A stretch of 50,491 bases of DNA from DATHVI01 sp035461385 (GCA_035461385.1 DATHVI010000199.1:1-50491), one strand, 5' to 3'. Shown: positions 29,801 through 38,328, counted from the stretch's first letter. Numbers and translations are program-made. The notes: generated by a model not told the origin, from the letters alone.

Positions 29801-30998
29801 CCGATACCGCGACTCCAGCCGACACTGCGGCGCGGCCGTTTGAGCCCATGCCGACGGCCTGCTCGCGCTGGAGCCGCTTGCCCTCGGACTGGAGCGCCGG
29901 CGCGACCATCACCTCGGCGCGCTGGAAGTCGCGGATGTCCTCGTAGCCGCAGGTCGCCATCGAGGTCCGCAGGGCGCCGATCAAGTTGAAGGTGCCGTCG
30001 TTCTCGTGCGCGGGGCCGAGCAGGATCTCCTCGAGGGTCCCGTCCTGGTCCGTCGCCACCCGGGTTCCGCGCGGAAGCGAGGGATGGAAGGTCGCCATCC
30101 CCCAGTGGAACCCGCGGCCGGGCGCCTCCTTCGCGCGGGCGAGCGGGGAGCCGATCATCACCGCGTCGGCGCCGCATGCGATCGCCTTCGAGAGGTCGCC
30201 CCCGGTTCGCATCCCGCCGTCGGCGATCACGTTGCAGTACTCGCCGGTCTCGAGCATGTGCTGCGAGCGCGCGGCGGCGACGTCGGCGATCGCGGTCGCC
30301 TGCGGGACCCCGAGCCCGAGCACGCCGCGGGTCGTGCAGGCCGCGCCCGGGCCGACGCCCACGAGCACGCCCTCGGCGCCGGTCCGCATCAGGTGCAGGC
30401 CGGTCGAGTACGAGGCGCAGCCGCCGACGATCGTCGGCACCGGGATCTCGGCGATGAACTCCTTCAGGTTCAGCGGCTCGACCTTCGAGGAGACGTGCTC
30501 GGCCGAGATCACGGTTCCCTGGATGACGAGGATGTCGAGCCCGGCCTCGAGCGCGACCTCGTAGAAGTCGGTCACCCGCTGGGGCGTGAGCGACCCGGCG
30601 GCGACGGCCCCCGCCGCCTTGATCTCGTCGACCCGCTTCGCGATCAGCTCGGGATCGACGGGACGGTCGTAGACCTCCTGCATCGTCCGGGTCGCGATCT
30701 CCGGCGGCGCCGAGGCGATCCGCTCGAGCTCGGCGTCTGCGTCCTCGTAGCGCGACCACAGGCCCTCGAGGTTGAGCACTCCGAGGCCCCCGAGACGGTG
30801 GAGCGCGATCGCGCTCGCCGGGCTCACGACCCCATCCATCGCCGAGGCGACGAGCGGCAGCTCGAACCGGTACGGACCGAGCGTCCACGAGACGTCGACG
30901 TCGTCCGGGTCGCGGGTCCGCCGCGAGGGCACGATCGCGATGTCGTCGAACCCGTAGGCCCGCCGACCCTTCTTCCCGCGGCCGATCTCTACTTCCAT
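29793..30998 (-). CDS. guaB3: GuaB3-family IMP dehydrogenase-related protein
   Basis: A 401-residue TIM-barrel protein of the actinobacterial GuaB3 family. It has RRAYGFDDIAIVPSRRTRDP at the N-terminus, a CBS-free core and the loop GPGAACTTRGVLGLGVPQAT, where the Cys occupies the IMPDH catalytic position. ADGGMRTGGDLSKAIACGAD is the phosphate-binding site. The family role has long been unclear; some members act in purine metabolism (GMP reductase activity has been reported for related proteins). A TAGATT element 6 bases before the ATG suggests a leaderless mRNA. It overlaps guaA by 8 bases. Confidence 0.9.
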   Translation of the reverse strand: MEVEIGRGKKGRRAYGFDDIAIVPSRRTRDPDDVDVSWTLGPYRFELPLVASAMDGVVSPASAIALHRLGGLGVLNLEGLWSRYEDADAELERIASAPPEIATRTMQEVYDRPVDPELIAKRVDEIKAAGAVAAGSLTPQRVTDFYEVALEAGLDILVIQGTVISAEHVSSKVEPLNLKEFIAEIPVPTIVGGCASYSTGLHLMRTGAEGVLVGVGPGAACTTRGVLGLGVPQATAIADVAAARSQHMLETGEYCNVIADGGMRTGGDLSKAIACGADAVMIGSPLARAKEAPGRGFHWGMATFHPSLPRGTRVATDQDGTLEEILLGPAHENDGTFNLIGALRTSMATCGYEDIRDFQRAEVMVAPALQSEGKRLQREQAVGMGSNGRAAVSAGVAVSDD

Positions 30999-31004
30999 AG
31001 CCCC

Positions 31005-31010
31005 AATCTA
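31005..31010 (-). promoter_or_regulatory. Putative -10 element for guaB3-guaA
   Basis: TAGATT ends 6 bases before the ATG at 30998. Confidence 0.5.
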
Positions 31011-31026
31011 GGTGTCGAAACGGACG

Positions 31027-31049
31027 AAAAAAGCCCCTCGGTAAGGGGC
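31027..31049 (-). terminator. Rho-independent terminator of the pfkB transcript
   Basis: On the minus strand GCCCCT (31049-31044) pairs with AGGGGC (31038-31033) over a 5-base loop and runs into six T (31032-31027). It lies about 100 bases past the PfkB stop and just upstream of the guaB3 promoter. Confidence 0.8.
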
Positions 31050-31068
31050 CGAAAACGCGCTCTGTGCG

Positions 31069-31099
31069 GCCTGGGCCCGGCTCGCTCCGATGCCCAGGC
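31069..31099. repeat. Inverted repeat downstream of pfkB
   Basis: GCCTGGGC (31069-31076) and GCCCAGGC (31092-31099) are exact inverted copies around a 15-base loop. It may add to termination; the stretch 31011-31145 otherwise holds no gene. Confidence 0.5.
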
Positions 31100-31145
31100 G
31101 ATGATAACACCGGTCAACCCCGCCACCCCGATGGCGAGCCGGGGC

Positions 31146-32105
31146 TCACGCCGCCTTCGCCGGCACCTCGAGCTCGCTGACCTCGACCCGGGAAAGCAGC
31201 CGCTCCGCCTCCCGCCGATCGACGGTCCCGGCGCCGAAGTGCTGGGTCGACTCCGCCCCGCACGCAACCCCGTAGGCGAGGCACTCCGCCGGCGAGCCGC
31301 CCTCGTAGCGCGCGGCGACATAGCCGGCGGCGAACGAGTCCCCCGAGCCGACCGCCGCGACCGGCTCGAGCGGCTCGATCCGGACCTCGTACCGACGGCG
31401 ATCGGAGCTCGCGCCGGCGATCGCGACGCAGCCCGACTCGGACGTGATCACGGCCTCCCCGGCCCCCATCTCGATCAGCCCGTCGAGCCCGAGGGCGACG
31501 TCGTCGGCGTCGTTGAACTCGTGGCCGACGACCTCCTCGGCCTCGGCGACGTTGGGGGCGACGACCGCGGGCTCAGCCCGCAGCGCCAAGCGCATCGGAT
31601 CGCCGTAGGTGTCGAGCACCGAGACGACGCCGAGCCCCTTCAGCTCGCGGATCAGGCGCGCGTAGACGTCGCCGTCGGCACCGGGCGGGACGCTCCCCGA
31701 CAGCACGCAGATCGCCGCCCCCTGGGCGAGGTAGAGCAGCTTCTCGACGAACCGGTCGATCTCATCCGGCGAGACCTCGGGGCCGCGCTCGTTGATCTCG
31801 GTCTGCTCGCCGGTGGTCGGGTCGACGACGGCGAGGTTGGTCCGCGAGTCGCCCTCGATCCGGGTGAACGCGTTGAGGATCGACTCCTCGGCGAGTCGCT
31901 CGAGGATCCTGCTCCCGGTCGGCCCGCCGGCGAGCCCGGTGGCGATCACCGGCCGCCCGAGCAGCTTCAGCGCCCGCGCGACGTTGACGCCCTTGCCGCC
32001 GGCGACGGTTCGTGACTCGACCGCGCGGTGGCGCTGTCCGAGCCGGAAGCTCGGCACCGCGACGGTCCTGTCGATCGCGGCGTTCAGGGTGACGGTCAGG
32101 ATCAA
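31146..32105 (-). CDS. PfkB-family sugar kinase (1-phosphofructokinase type)
   Basis: A 319-residue ribokinase-fold enzyme. MILTVTLNAAIDRTVAVPS is characteristic of the 1-phosphofructokinase/6-phosphofructokinase-2/tagatose-6-phosphate kinase branch. AGGKGVNVARALKLLG is the substrate lid region, SGSVPPG lies near residue 135 and AVGSGDSFAAGYVA holds the catalytic Asp and anion hole. The substrate is a sugar phosphate, but which one cannot be told; no PTS genes adjoin. The TTG start is backed by GGGAGGAG 6 to 13 bases upstream. It follows the carboxypeptidase gene by 21 bases and ends at a clear terminator. Confidence 0.88.
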   Translation of the reverse strand: MILTVTLNAAIDRTVAVPSFRLGQRHRAVESRTVAGGKGVNVARALKLLGRPVIATGLAGGPTGSRILERLAEESILNAFTRIEGDSRTNLAVVDPTTGEQTEINERGPEVSPDEIDRFVEKLLYLAQGAAICVLSGSVPPGADGDVYARLIRELKGLGVVSVLDTYGDPMRLALRAEPAVVAPNVAEAEEVVGHEFNDADDVALGLDGLIEMGAGEAVITSESGCVAIAGASSDRRRYEVRIEPLEPVAAVGSGDSFAAGYVAARYEGGSPAECLAYGVACGAESTQHFGAGTVDRREAERLLSRVEVSELEVPAKAA

Positions 32106-32126
32106 CTGCTCTCCTCCCTTAAGAGG

Positions 32127-33335
32127 CTATCCCCCCGCGCGGCCTCGACGGCGACTCCGAGCGAGGAGGATACCGGCGACGGCGAGTGCGCACACGATCG
32201 CCGCCAGGCCCCAGACGATGACCCGCGAGCCGGGCACCGCCGCGTCGATCCGCTCGAGCGTCGTCGCCGCCGGGACGGCGCGCGCCGCGACGAGCGGAAC
32301 CCGCCCGGCGACCTCCCCGTCGACGGTCACCACCGCGCGCCCGATCCGCTCGCCGTTGGCGATCGGCCCCTCGACCTCGTCGGGGGCGACCGTCCTCGTT
32401 TGGACCCTCTGCCCGCGCCTGACGACGAGGTCGACGCCGCGCGAGGCGACGAGCGGGAGCGCCTCGTCGCGATAGCGGATCGGCGGCGCTGCCAGCCGCT
32501 GCGAGCGCTCGACCGGCGACCGGCGCCGGTAGAGGGAGAAGCCGTGGCGCAGCAGCTCGAGCGTCGCCTCGTTCCGGGCCTCCTCGTCGGGCGCCCCGAG
32601 CACAACCGAGACGAGGGTGACCCCCTTGCGGGTGCCCGAGCCGACGAGCACGTGCCCCGCGTCGAGGGTGTGCCCGGTCTTGATCCCGTCGACCCAGCCG
32701 ACCTCGGCGACGAGATCGTTGCGGTTCACGACCTCGCGGCGGCGGGCGCCGCTGCGCAGGCGCATCCGAGGCGTGTCGAACAGCCCGGCGAGGAACGGGT
32801 CGCGGCGGAGCTCGATCGCGAGCCGGGCCAGGTCCGAGGGCGTCGAGCGATTCGCCGGGTCGTCGAGCCCGATCGGGTTCGCGTAGCTGGTGTCGCCGAG
32901 GCCGAGGCGGCGGGCGGCGGCGTTCATCTCGGCGACGAACTCCGGCACCGACCCCGAGGAGGCGACGGCGAGCGCCACCGCGGCGTCGTTGCCCGAGGCG
33001 AGCAGCAGCCCGGCGAGCAGGTCCCGGACGCGGATCTCCTCGCCGGCCTCGAGCCCGAGCAGCGACTCGATCGGAGCGCCGTCGTAGTCGGGGGCGACCA
33101 CCGGCTCGTCGAGCTTGAGCTCGCGGCGGGCGACGTAGGCGGTCATCAGCTTCGTCGCGCTCGCGATCGCCGCCGGCCGCGACGGTCGCCGCGCCGCGAG
33201 GACCTCCCCGTCGCCGGCGTCGACGAGCAGCCAGGCGCGGGCATCCGGCCGCGGCGGCTCGGGCTGAGCGGCGGCTGGGGTTGCGAGAGCCAGTGCCGCA
33301 AACGCGGTCAGGGTCGCCCACCACGCCGCGACCAC
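32127..33335 (-). CDS. D-alanyl-D-alanine carboxypeptidase (DacA/PBP5-like, S11)
   Basis: A 402-residue serine peptidase that trims the terminal D-Ala from peptidoglycan stem peptides. The signal peptide ends at ATPAAAQ near residue 24. The penicillin-binding motifs are SATK (S59, K62), SGN (114-116) and KTG (219-221). After the catalytic domain there is a beta-rich C-terminal domain and a last hydrophobic segment (VIVWGLAAIVCALAVAGILLA) followed by a basic tail, so it is anchored outside the membrane. GTG at 33335 is the best start by signal-peptide length, although no strong ribosome-binding site is present; the frame is open further upstream. Confidence 0.9.
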   Translation of the reverse strand: MVAAWWATLTAFAALALATPAAAQPEPPRPDARAWLLVDAGDGEVLAARRPSRPAAIASATKLMTAYVARRELKLDEPVVAPDYDGAPIESLLGLEAGEEIRVRDLLAGLLLASGNDAAVALAVASSGSVPEFVAEMNAAARRLGLGDTSYANPIGLDDPANRSTPSDLARLAIELRRDPFLAGLFDTPRMRLRSGARRREVVNRNDLVAEVGWVDGIKTGHTLDAGHVLVGSGTRKGVTLVSVVLGAPDEEARNEATLELLRHGFSLYRRRSPVERSQRLAAPPIRYRDEALPLVASRGVDLVVRRGQRVQTRTVAPDEVEGPIANGERIGRAVVTVDGEVAGRVPLVAARAVPAATTLERIDAAVPGSRVIVWGLAAIVCALAVAGILLARSRRRGRAGG

Positions 33336-33436
33336 GGCCCGGCGCGCGATCGCTCCGCCCGAGCTCAGCGACCGTCCGCAGACTCCGCGCGTGCCCGCGG
33401 CTGACCGGGGCGCGCGTCGGGTTGTCGGATCGTCCC

Positions 33437-33820
33437 TCAGCCCTCGGCGAGCGCCCGGCATCCGTCGCGCTTCAGGTTGACGCAGGCTGCCTGCGGGATC
33501 AGCTGCGGATCGAGCGCCGGGTTGAGCCGCTGAAGCCGGTCGACCGGGACACAGGTCTTGTCCGAGACTGCCGAGAGCCCGGGCTCGCCGGGCTGGACGA
33601 CGTAATAGCCGAGCCGCAGCGCCTCGCGCTCGGTCGGCGTGCAGCCCTCCACCGTGCGTCCCGAGCGCTCGCGCGGTTGCTCCTCGGCGTCGTCGTTCGA
33701 ACCCTCGAGCGATGACGCGACGACGAAAATCAGCATCGTCGCCGCGCCGGCGAAGGCGACCAGCGCCATCAGGCGCGCACCCCAGGGCGCCCTGCGCCGC
33801 TCCTCCGCACCGCTCCTCAT
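33437..33820 (-). CDS. Small membrane protein with a LysM-like domain
   Basis: A 127-residue protein with a basic N-terminus (EERRRAPWGARL), one membrane segment (MALVAFAGAATMLIFVVA) and an extracytoplasmic part. Residues about 70-115 resemble a LysM repeat: YYVVQPGEPGLSAVSDKTCV, then VDRLQRLNPALDPQLIPQAA. Three Cys could form a disulfide. LysM domains bind peptidoglycan GlcNAc, which suits its position beside the carboxypeptidase gene. TACGAT 9 bases before the ATG gives it a leaderless promoter. Confidence 0.75.
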   Translation of the reverse strand: MRSGAEERRRAPWGARLMALVAFAGAATMLIFVVASSLEGSNDDAEEQPRERSGRTVEGCTPTEREALRLGYYVVQPGEPGLSAVSDKTCVPVDRLQRLNPALDPQLIPQAACVNLKRDGCRALAEG

Positions 33821-33829
33821 TCCGGGGCA

Positions 33830-33835
33830 ATCGTA
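33830..33835 (-). promoter_or_regulatory. Putative -10 element for the LysM-like gene
   Basis: TACGAT ends 9 bases before the ATG at 33820. Confidence 0.45.
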
Positions 33836-33884
33836 CGTCCTCGGGCGGGCGAACCGGCGCCGGGCCCAGTCGCCTCCGCGGCGC

Positions 33885-34772
33885 TCAGCGGCCCGCGCCC
33901 AGCTCCCAGACCCGCTTCCGCAGCTCCTCGGCGGCGCTCGCCGGGTCGTCGGCGCCCGCGATCGAGCGCGAGGCGGCGACGAGGACGCTCGCCGGATGCG
34001 GCCCGAACGCCGGTGCGAGCTCCTCGGGCCGGCCCCCCTGGGCCCCGACCCCGGGGACGAGGAACACCGATTTCGGCATCAGCTCGCGCAGGCGGCCGAG
34101 GTGATGCGGCTCGGTCGCCCCGGCGACCGCCCCCATCCCCGAGAGCCCGCAGTCGCCGGCGAGCCGCCCGGCGCGCGAATCGACGAGCGCCGCCACCCGC
34201 TCGAACAGGGGCGCGCCCCCGGCGTCGAGGTCGAGCAGGTCGGCGGCGCCGGGATTCGAGCTGCGGACGACGGCGAACAGACCGGCGCCCGCCTCGGCGG
34301 CGGCGTCGACGAGCGGGTCGAGGGCATCGCCGCCGAGGAGGACGTTGACCGTCGCCGCGTCGGCCCGGAGCCCGGGCGCCCGCCCCCACGGCGTCTCGGT
34401 GCCCGCGAACATCGCCTGCGCGTAGGCTGCCGCGGTGTGCGGGACGTCGCCGCGCTTGCCGTCGGCGATCACCGCCAGCCCGGCGTCCCGCGCCAGCCGG
34501 CAGACCTCGTGCAGGGCCTCCCAGCCGTGCGGCCCGAGGCGCTCGAAGCAGGCGAGCTGGGGCTTGACGGCGGCGCAGGCGGGCCCGGCGGCGGCGATCA
34601 GCTCGTCGCAGCTGCGGACTACGGCGTCTGCGGCCGCACGGCCGGGCTCCGCCTCGGCGTCAGTCGCGCCGGCGAGGGTCGCCGGGTCGGGATCGAGTCC
34701 GAGGCAGACCTGGCTGCGCCGCTGCTCGACGAGCGCGGCGAGCCGGTCTACGAATGCGCCCTCGGCATTCAG
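33885..34772 (-). CDS. pyrF: Orotidine 5'-phosphate decarboxylase (type 2)
   Basis: The last step of UMP synthesis. VCLGLDPDPATLAGA is the N-terminal motif, AVKPQLACFERLG and IADGKRGDVPHTAAAY hold the active-site lysines and aspartates, and VRSSNPGA and LVPGVGAQGG bind phosphate. These motifs identify the type 2 family. The start is a problem: the frame has no ATG, GTG or TTG. CTG at 34772 overlaps the hupB stop (CTGA) and gives 295 residues. An ATG at 34768 lies in the wrong frame and hits TAG within seven codons; one added base would make MAEGAFVDRLAALV. So either a CTG start is used or one base is missing. It is downstream of and coupled to hupB. Confidence 0.88.
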   Translation of the reverse strand: MNAEGAFVDRLAALVEQRRSQVCLGLDPDPATLAGATDAEAEPGRAAADAVVRSCDELIAAAGPACAAVKPQLACFERLGPHGWEALHEVCRLARDAGLAVIADGKRGDVPHTAAAYAQAMFAGTETPWGRAPGLRADAATVNVLLGGDALDPLVDAAAEAGAGLFAVVRSSNPGAADLLDLDAGGAPLFERVAALVDSRAGRLAGDCGLSGMGAVAGATEPHHLGRLRELMPKSVFLVPGVGAQGGRPEELAPAFGPHPASVLVAASRSIAGADDPASAAEELRKRVWELGAGR

Positions 34773-35041
34773 CCCTTGACTGTGGACTTCAGGCCGGCGC
34801 CGGCCGAGAACTTCGGCACCCGGCCGCCGGCGATCGTGATCCGCTCGCCCGTCCGCGGGTTGACGCCCTGGCGCGGGCCGCGCTCGGCGACGCTGAACTT
34901 GCCGAACCCCGTGAAGTTGACCTCCCCGCCGGAGGCGAGCGTGTCGGTGATTCCGTCGAGGACGGCGTCGACGGCGTCGGCGGCGGCCTTCTTGCTCTCG
35001 AAGGAGCCGGCGATCCGGTCGACGAACTCAGCTTTGGTCAC
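34769..35041 (-). CDS. hupB: DNA-binding protein HU
   Basis: A 90-residue nucleoid protein of the HU/IHF fold. TKAEFVDRIAGSFESKKAAA, LASGGEVNFTGFGKFSV, the beta-arm ERGPRQGVNPRTGERITI and VPKFSAGAGLKSTVKG are all standard. There is no Lys/Ala-rich tail like that of mycobacterial HupB. The GTG start has AGGAGG 8 bases upstream, one of the strongest Shine-Dalgarno sites in the window. Its stop overlaps the pyrF frame. The leader (35042-35236) contains a TGCTAGGT extended -10-like element and no gene. Confidence 0.96.
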   Translation of the reverse strand: MTKAEFVDRIAGSFESKKAAADAVDAVLDGITDTLASGGEVNFTGFGKFSVAERGPRQGVNPRTGERITIAGGRVPKFSAGAGLKSTVKG

Positions 35042-35236
35042 GGTGATTCCTCCTGATCGTTGGCGAAGTGCTCGGTGAAGCTAACAGAGCCGGAAGACGC
35101 CATTTCGGCGCTTGGCATCCGATTTCCCGCTTCACACCTAGCATCTCGTACCCGCTGCTCGGCCCCGCACTCCCCCTGGCGAGGGACCCGGCCGGCGTTT
35201 CGCCGCCGTTCCGCGCCCTCGCTCCCCCGCGGGCGC

Positions 35237-36904
35237 TCACATCCGATCGGGTGCCGAGACCCCGAGCAGGCCGAGGGTCGTGGCGATCGTCCGCTTCGCG
35301 GCGACGCAGAGCCCGAGCCGGGCCGCCTCGACCTCGGGCGGAGCGCCGACCACACGGCAGTCGCGGTAGAAGGCGTGGAAGTCGGCCGCGGTCGCCATCG
35401 CGTAGGCGCAGAGGCGGTGCGGCGCGCGCCGCTCGGCCGCCATCCGGACCTCGGCCGGCAGCTCGAGCAGCCGGCGGACGAGCACCCGCTCGGCGGGCTC
35501 AGCCGGCGCTGCGAGCGCGTCCTCCGCGGCCGCCCGGTCGGCGACCGCGCCGGCGTCGCCGGGAGCGGCGCCCTCGGCGGCCGCCTTGCGGAGGATGCTC
35601 TCGATCCGCGCGTGCGCGTACTGGACGTAGTAGACGGGGTTGTCCTGGGACTGGCTTCGGGCGAGGTCGAGGTCGAGGTCGACGGTGGTGTCGTGGCTTC
35701 GCTGGAGCATCAGGAAGCGGGCGGCGTCGACGCCGATGTCGTCGACGAGCTCGTCGAGGGTGACGAACTCGCCACGGCGCTTCGACATCCGCGCCCGCTC
35801 GCCGCCCTCGACCAGGTGCACGAACTGGAGGATCGGCGCCTCGTAGGCATCGGGGTCGGCGCCGAGCGCCTCGATCGCCGCCCGCATCCGCGGGACGTAG
35901 CCATGGTGGTCGGCGCCGAGCGGGTCGATCAGCCGCTCCCAGCCGCGCTCGAGCTTGTCCTGGTGGTAGGCGACGTCGGCGGCGAAGTACGTCGGCTCGC
36001 CCCCGGCGCGGATCAGGACCCGGTCCTTGTCGTCTCCGAAAGTGGTCGTGCGCAGCCAGGTCGCCCCTTCGCTGTCGTAGGCGTGACCGCGCTCGCGAAG
36101 CGCCTCGACGACCGCCGCGATCCGGCCGGACTCGTGCACGGTGCGCTCGGAGAACCAGGTGTCGAAGCCGACGCCGAACCGCTCGAGCGTCGCCGCGATC
36201 CGCTCCCGCATCGCCTCGGTCCCGGCGCGCGCGAGCCGGTCGAGGTCGCCGGAGTCGAGGCCCCGCTCGGCCAGCTCGCGCGCGAGGTCGGTGACGTACT
36301 CGCCGCCGTAGCCGTCCTCGGGAGGCTCGCGACCGTCGATCCGCGCCGCGATCGACGCCGCGAATCGCTGCACCTGGCCGCCGACGTCGTTGAGCAGGTA
36401 CTCGCGCTCGATCTCGTGACCCGACATCTCGAGGGCACGCGCGAGCGCATCGCCGTAGGCGGCGCCGCGGCCGCTGGCGACGGTCAGCGGGCCGGTCGGG
36501 TTGGCGGATACGAACTCGACCAGCACCCGCTCCGGGGGCGCGGCGACGCTCGACCCGAACCGCTCTCCGGCAGCGAGCACGTCGGCGGTCACCCGCCGGT
36601 ACCAGCTCGAGGCGAGGAACAGGTTGAGGAAGCCGGGACCGGCGACCTCGGCCCGCTCGGCATCGGGTCCGAGCTCGGCCTCGAGCGCCTCCCGGAGGCG
36701 CTCGGCGACCTCGCGCGGCGGCGCCCCCAGCGCCGGGGCGAGCAGCATCGCGGCGTTCGTCGAGTAGTCGCCGAGCTCGGCCTTCGGCGGCCGCTCGAGG
36801 GTCGGGTCCGACCGCGGAGCCCGGCCGTCGTTGAGCGCCGCGACGGCGGCGTCGACGGCGGCGCGCAGCCGGGCGATCGGATCGGTCGGAGCCGGGTCGG
36901 TCAA
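35237..36904 (-). CDS. argS: Arginyl-tRNA synthetase with altered HIGH motif
   Basis: A 555-residue class I synthetase that charges tRNA-Arg. The N-terminal Add-1 domain (PPKAELGDYSTNAAMLLAPA), EVAGPGFLNLFLASSWYRR and VEFVSANPTGPL are typical. Where the HxGH signature should follow, residues 141-144 read TVAS, with no His. The KMSKS loop reads ERARMSKRRGEFVTLDEL, and the C-terminal anticodon-binding DALR domain ends KRTIATTLGLLGVSAPDRM. The TTG start lies 9 bases after TACCAT, suggesting a leaderless mRNA. The length is normal and the gene looks intact, so I regard TVAS as a lineage variant rather than decay. Confidence 0.93.
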   Translation of the reverse strand: MTDPAPTDPIARLRAAVDAAVAALNDGRAPRSDPTLERPPKAELGDYSTNAAMLLAPALGAPPREVAERLREALEAELGPDAERAEVAGPGFLNLFLASSWYRRVTADVLAAGERFGSSVAAPPERVLVEFVSANPTGPLTVASGRGAAYGDALARALEMSGHEIEREYLLNDVGGQVQRFAASIAARIDGREPPEDGYGGEYVTDLARELAERGLDSGDLDRLARAGTEAMRERIAATLERFGVGFDTWFSERTVHESGRIAAVVEALRERGHAYDSEGATWLRTTTFGDDKDRVLIRAGGEPTYFAADVAYHQDKLERGWERLIDPLGADHHGYVPRMRAAIEALGADPDAYEAPILQFVHLVEGGERARMSKRRGEFVTLDELVDDIGVDAARFLMLQRSHDTTVDLDLDLARSQSQDNPVYYVQYAHARIESILRKAAAEGAAPGDAGAVADRAAAEDALAAPAEPAERVLVRRLLELPAEVRMAAERRAPHRLCAYAMATAADFHAFYRDCRVVGAPPEVEAARLGLCVAAKRTIATTLGLLGVSAPDRM

Positions 36905-36913
36905 GGGAGGGCG

Positions 36914-36919
36914 ATGGTA
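36914..36919 (-). promoter_or_regulatory. Putative -10 element for argS
   Basis: TACCAT ends 9 bases before the TTG at 36904. Confidence 0.4.
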
Positions 36920-36960
36920 GTCGGCCGATCGCCCCAACGGCCCGCCCCGGCGCCTCCCAG

Positions 36961-37012
36961 GCAGGTGAGGCGGATCTTGTGTCATAGCGATGCAAAATCC
37001 GCCTCACCCTGC
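36961..37012. repeat. Long near-perfect palindrome between argS and the M48 protease gene
   Basis: GCAGGTGAGGCGGAT (36961-36975) pairs with ATCCGCCTCACCCTGC (36997-37012), with a single bulged base. Pairing can extend inward through CTTG/CAAA with one mismatch, leaving a loop of 13 to 21 bases (TGTCATAGCGATG at its centre). It lies 29 bases past the protease stop. There is no T tract after it, so it may be a terminator-like structure or a dispersed palindromic repeat. Confidence 0.75.
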
Positions 37013-37041
37013 GGCTTGGGGCTCGATCCGCGGCGACGGGC

Positions 37042-38328
37042 TCAGTCGACCGTCGCCGGGGCTTCGCGCTGCTCGTAGGCGCGGGCGATCCCGATCCGCT
37101 CGACGGTCGTCGGGTGGGTGCGGAGGAGGAAGCGGACCGCGGACGGCGGATCGGGGTCGGAGACGTTCGCCTCGGAGAGACGCCGCTGGAGCCCGACCAT
37201 CGCCTCCGGGTCGCCGGTGAGCTCGAGCGCGAACGTGTCCGCGGCGGCCTCCATCTGGCGCGAGAGCTGGTTCGAGACGATGCCGATCGTCGTCGAGGCG
37301 ACGACGATCGCGAGCACGTACGCCGGCAGCGCCGGGACCGTGCCCGGCTCGGCGCCGCCGCGGAGCGCGAGCGCGCGGCCGAGCTCGCGCACGAACAGGA
37401 GCCCGAACGGGGCGACGACGGCGACGAACGTGATCCCGCGGCGGATGTCGTCGTTGGCGACGTGGGCGAGCTCGTGGGCGACGACCGCGCGGACCTCGCC
37501 GGGCGGCGCGTTGGCGAGCAGGTTGTCGTAGAGCACCACCCGCTTCGTCGGCCCGAGGCCGCCGACGTATGCGCTCTCGCGGGTCGAGCGGCGGCTGGCA
37601 TCGACGGTGTAGACCTCGCCGACGTCGACCCCGGCGCGGCCGGCGAGCTCGACCACCTCGGCCCGGAGCGCGCTCCCCTCCGGCAGCGGGTCGAAGCGGT
37701 TGAAGATCGGCGCCAGCACCACCGGGGCGATCCAGGTGATGACGATCGCGACCGCGGTCACGGCCGCCGCGCCGGGGAGCCACCAGCGGCGCGGCCAGCG
37801 CCGGATCAGCGCCAGGAGCAGCGCCGCGCCGCCCGCGGCGAGCAGCGCCGTGATCGCGGCGGAGCGGGCGACGTCCCAGAGCCACGGGGCGAGGGTCTGG
37901 GTCGACAGGCCGACGTCGACGGAGCGCTCGTGGGCCGCGATCCGGGTCGGCAGCGCGACGATCGCGAGGGCGAGCGCGATCCCCGCACCGGCGGCTGCGG
38001 CACCGGCGAGCGGGCGCGAGCCGAGCCGGGCGAGCGCGCGGCGGGCGAGCCGCGGGCGGCCGAGCGCGAGGCCGGCGAGCAGCGCGAGCTGGAGGCCCGT
38101 CCCGGCGAGGGCGAGGCGGAGCTGGCCCGACCGGTACGAGCGACCGCGCTCGACCTCCTCGGCGCTGAAGTAGTCGCTGGCGTCGACAGCCGCGGGGGAA
38201 AGCGGATCGCTCGCCGATCCGATCAGGTGCGCAGCCGCCTCGGCGGCGGCGACCATCGCCGCGGCGGCGAGCGCCGCCCGCAGCGACGGCGAGCCCCGGG
38301 ATCGCCACGGCGGATCGGAGCGGCTCAT
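37042..38328 (-). CDS. M48-family membrane metalloprotease (Ste24/HtpX-like)
   Basis: A 428-residue integral membrane zinc peptidase. Five or so hydrophobic segments precede the catalytic domain. VVAHELAHVANDD (about residues 277-289) is the HExxH zinc site and MEAAADTFALELTGDPEAM carries the third ligand Glu. The long N-terminal membrane region and FNRFDPLPEGSALR are more like CAAX-protease-1 (Ste24) than short HtpX. These proteases act in membrane protein quality control. ATG at 38328 starts MSRSDPPWRS; a GTG 33 bases upstream is also possible. Confidence 0.87.
   Translation of the reverse strand: MSRSDPPWRSRGSPSLRAALAAAAMVAAAEAAAHLIGSASDPLSPAAVDASDYFSAEEVERGRSYRSGQLRLALAGTGLQLALLAGLALGRPRLARRALARLGSRPLAGAAAAGAGIALALAIVALPTRIAAHERSVDVGLSTQTLAPWLWDVARSAAITALLAAGGAALLLALIRRWPRRWWLPGAAAVTAVAIVITWIAPVVLAPIFNRFDPLPEGSALRAEVVELAGRAGVDVGEVYTVDASRRSTRESAYVGGLGPTKRVVLYDNLLANAPPGEVRAVVAHELAHVANDDIRRGITFVAVVAPFGLLFVRELGRALALRGGAEPGTVPALPAYVLAIVVASTTIGIVSNQLSRQMEAAADTFALELTGDPEAMVGLQRRLSEANVSDPDPPSAVRFLLRTHPTTVERIGIARAYEQREAPATVD

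Noticed and set aside
20000..36000. Defence system, prophage, transposase or secondary-metabolite cluster
   Set aside because: I looked for such genes across the whole window; apart from the edge remnant every supported gene is housekeeping, transport, envelope or unknown single genes.
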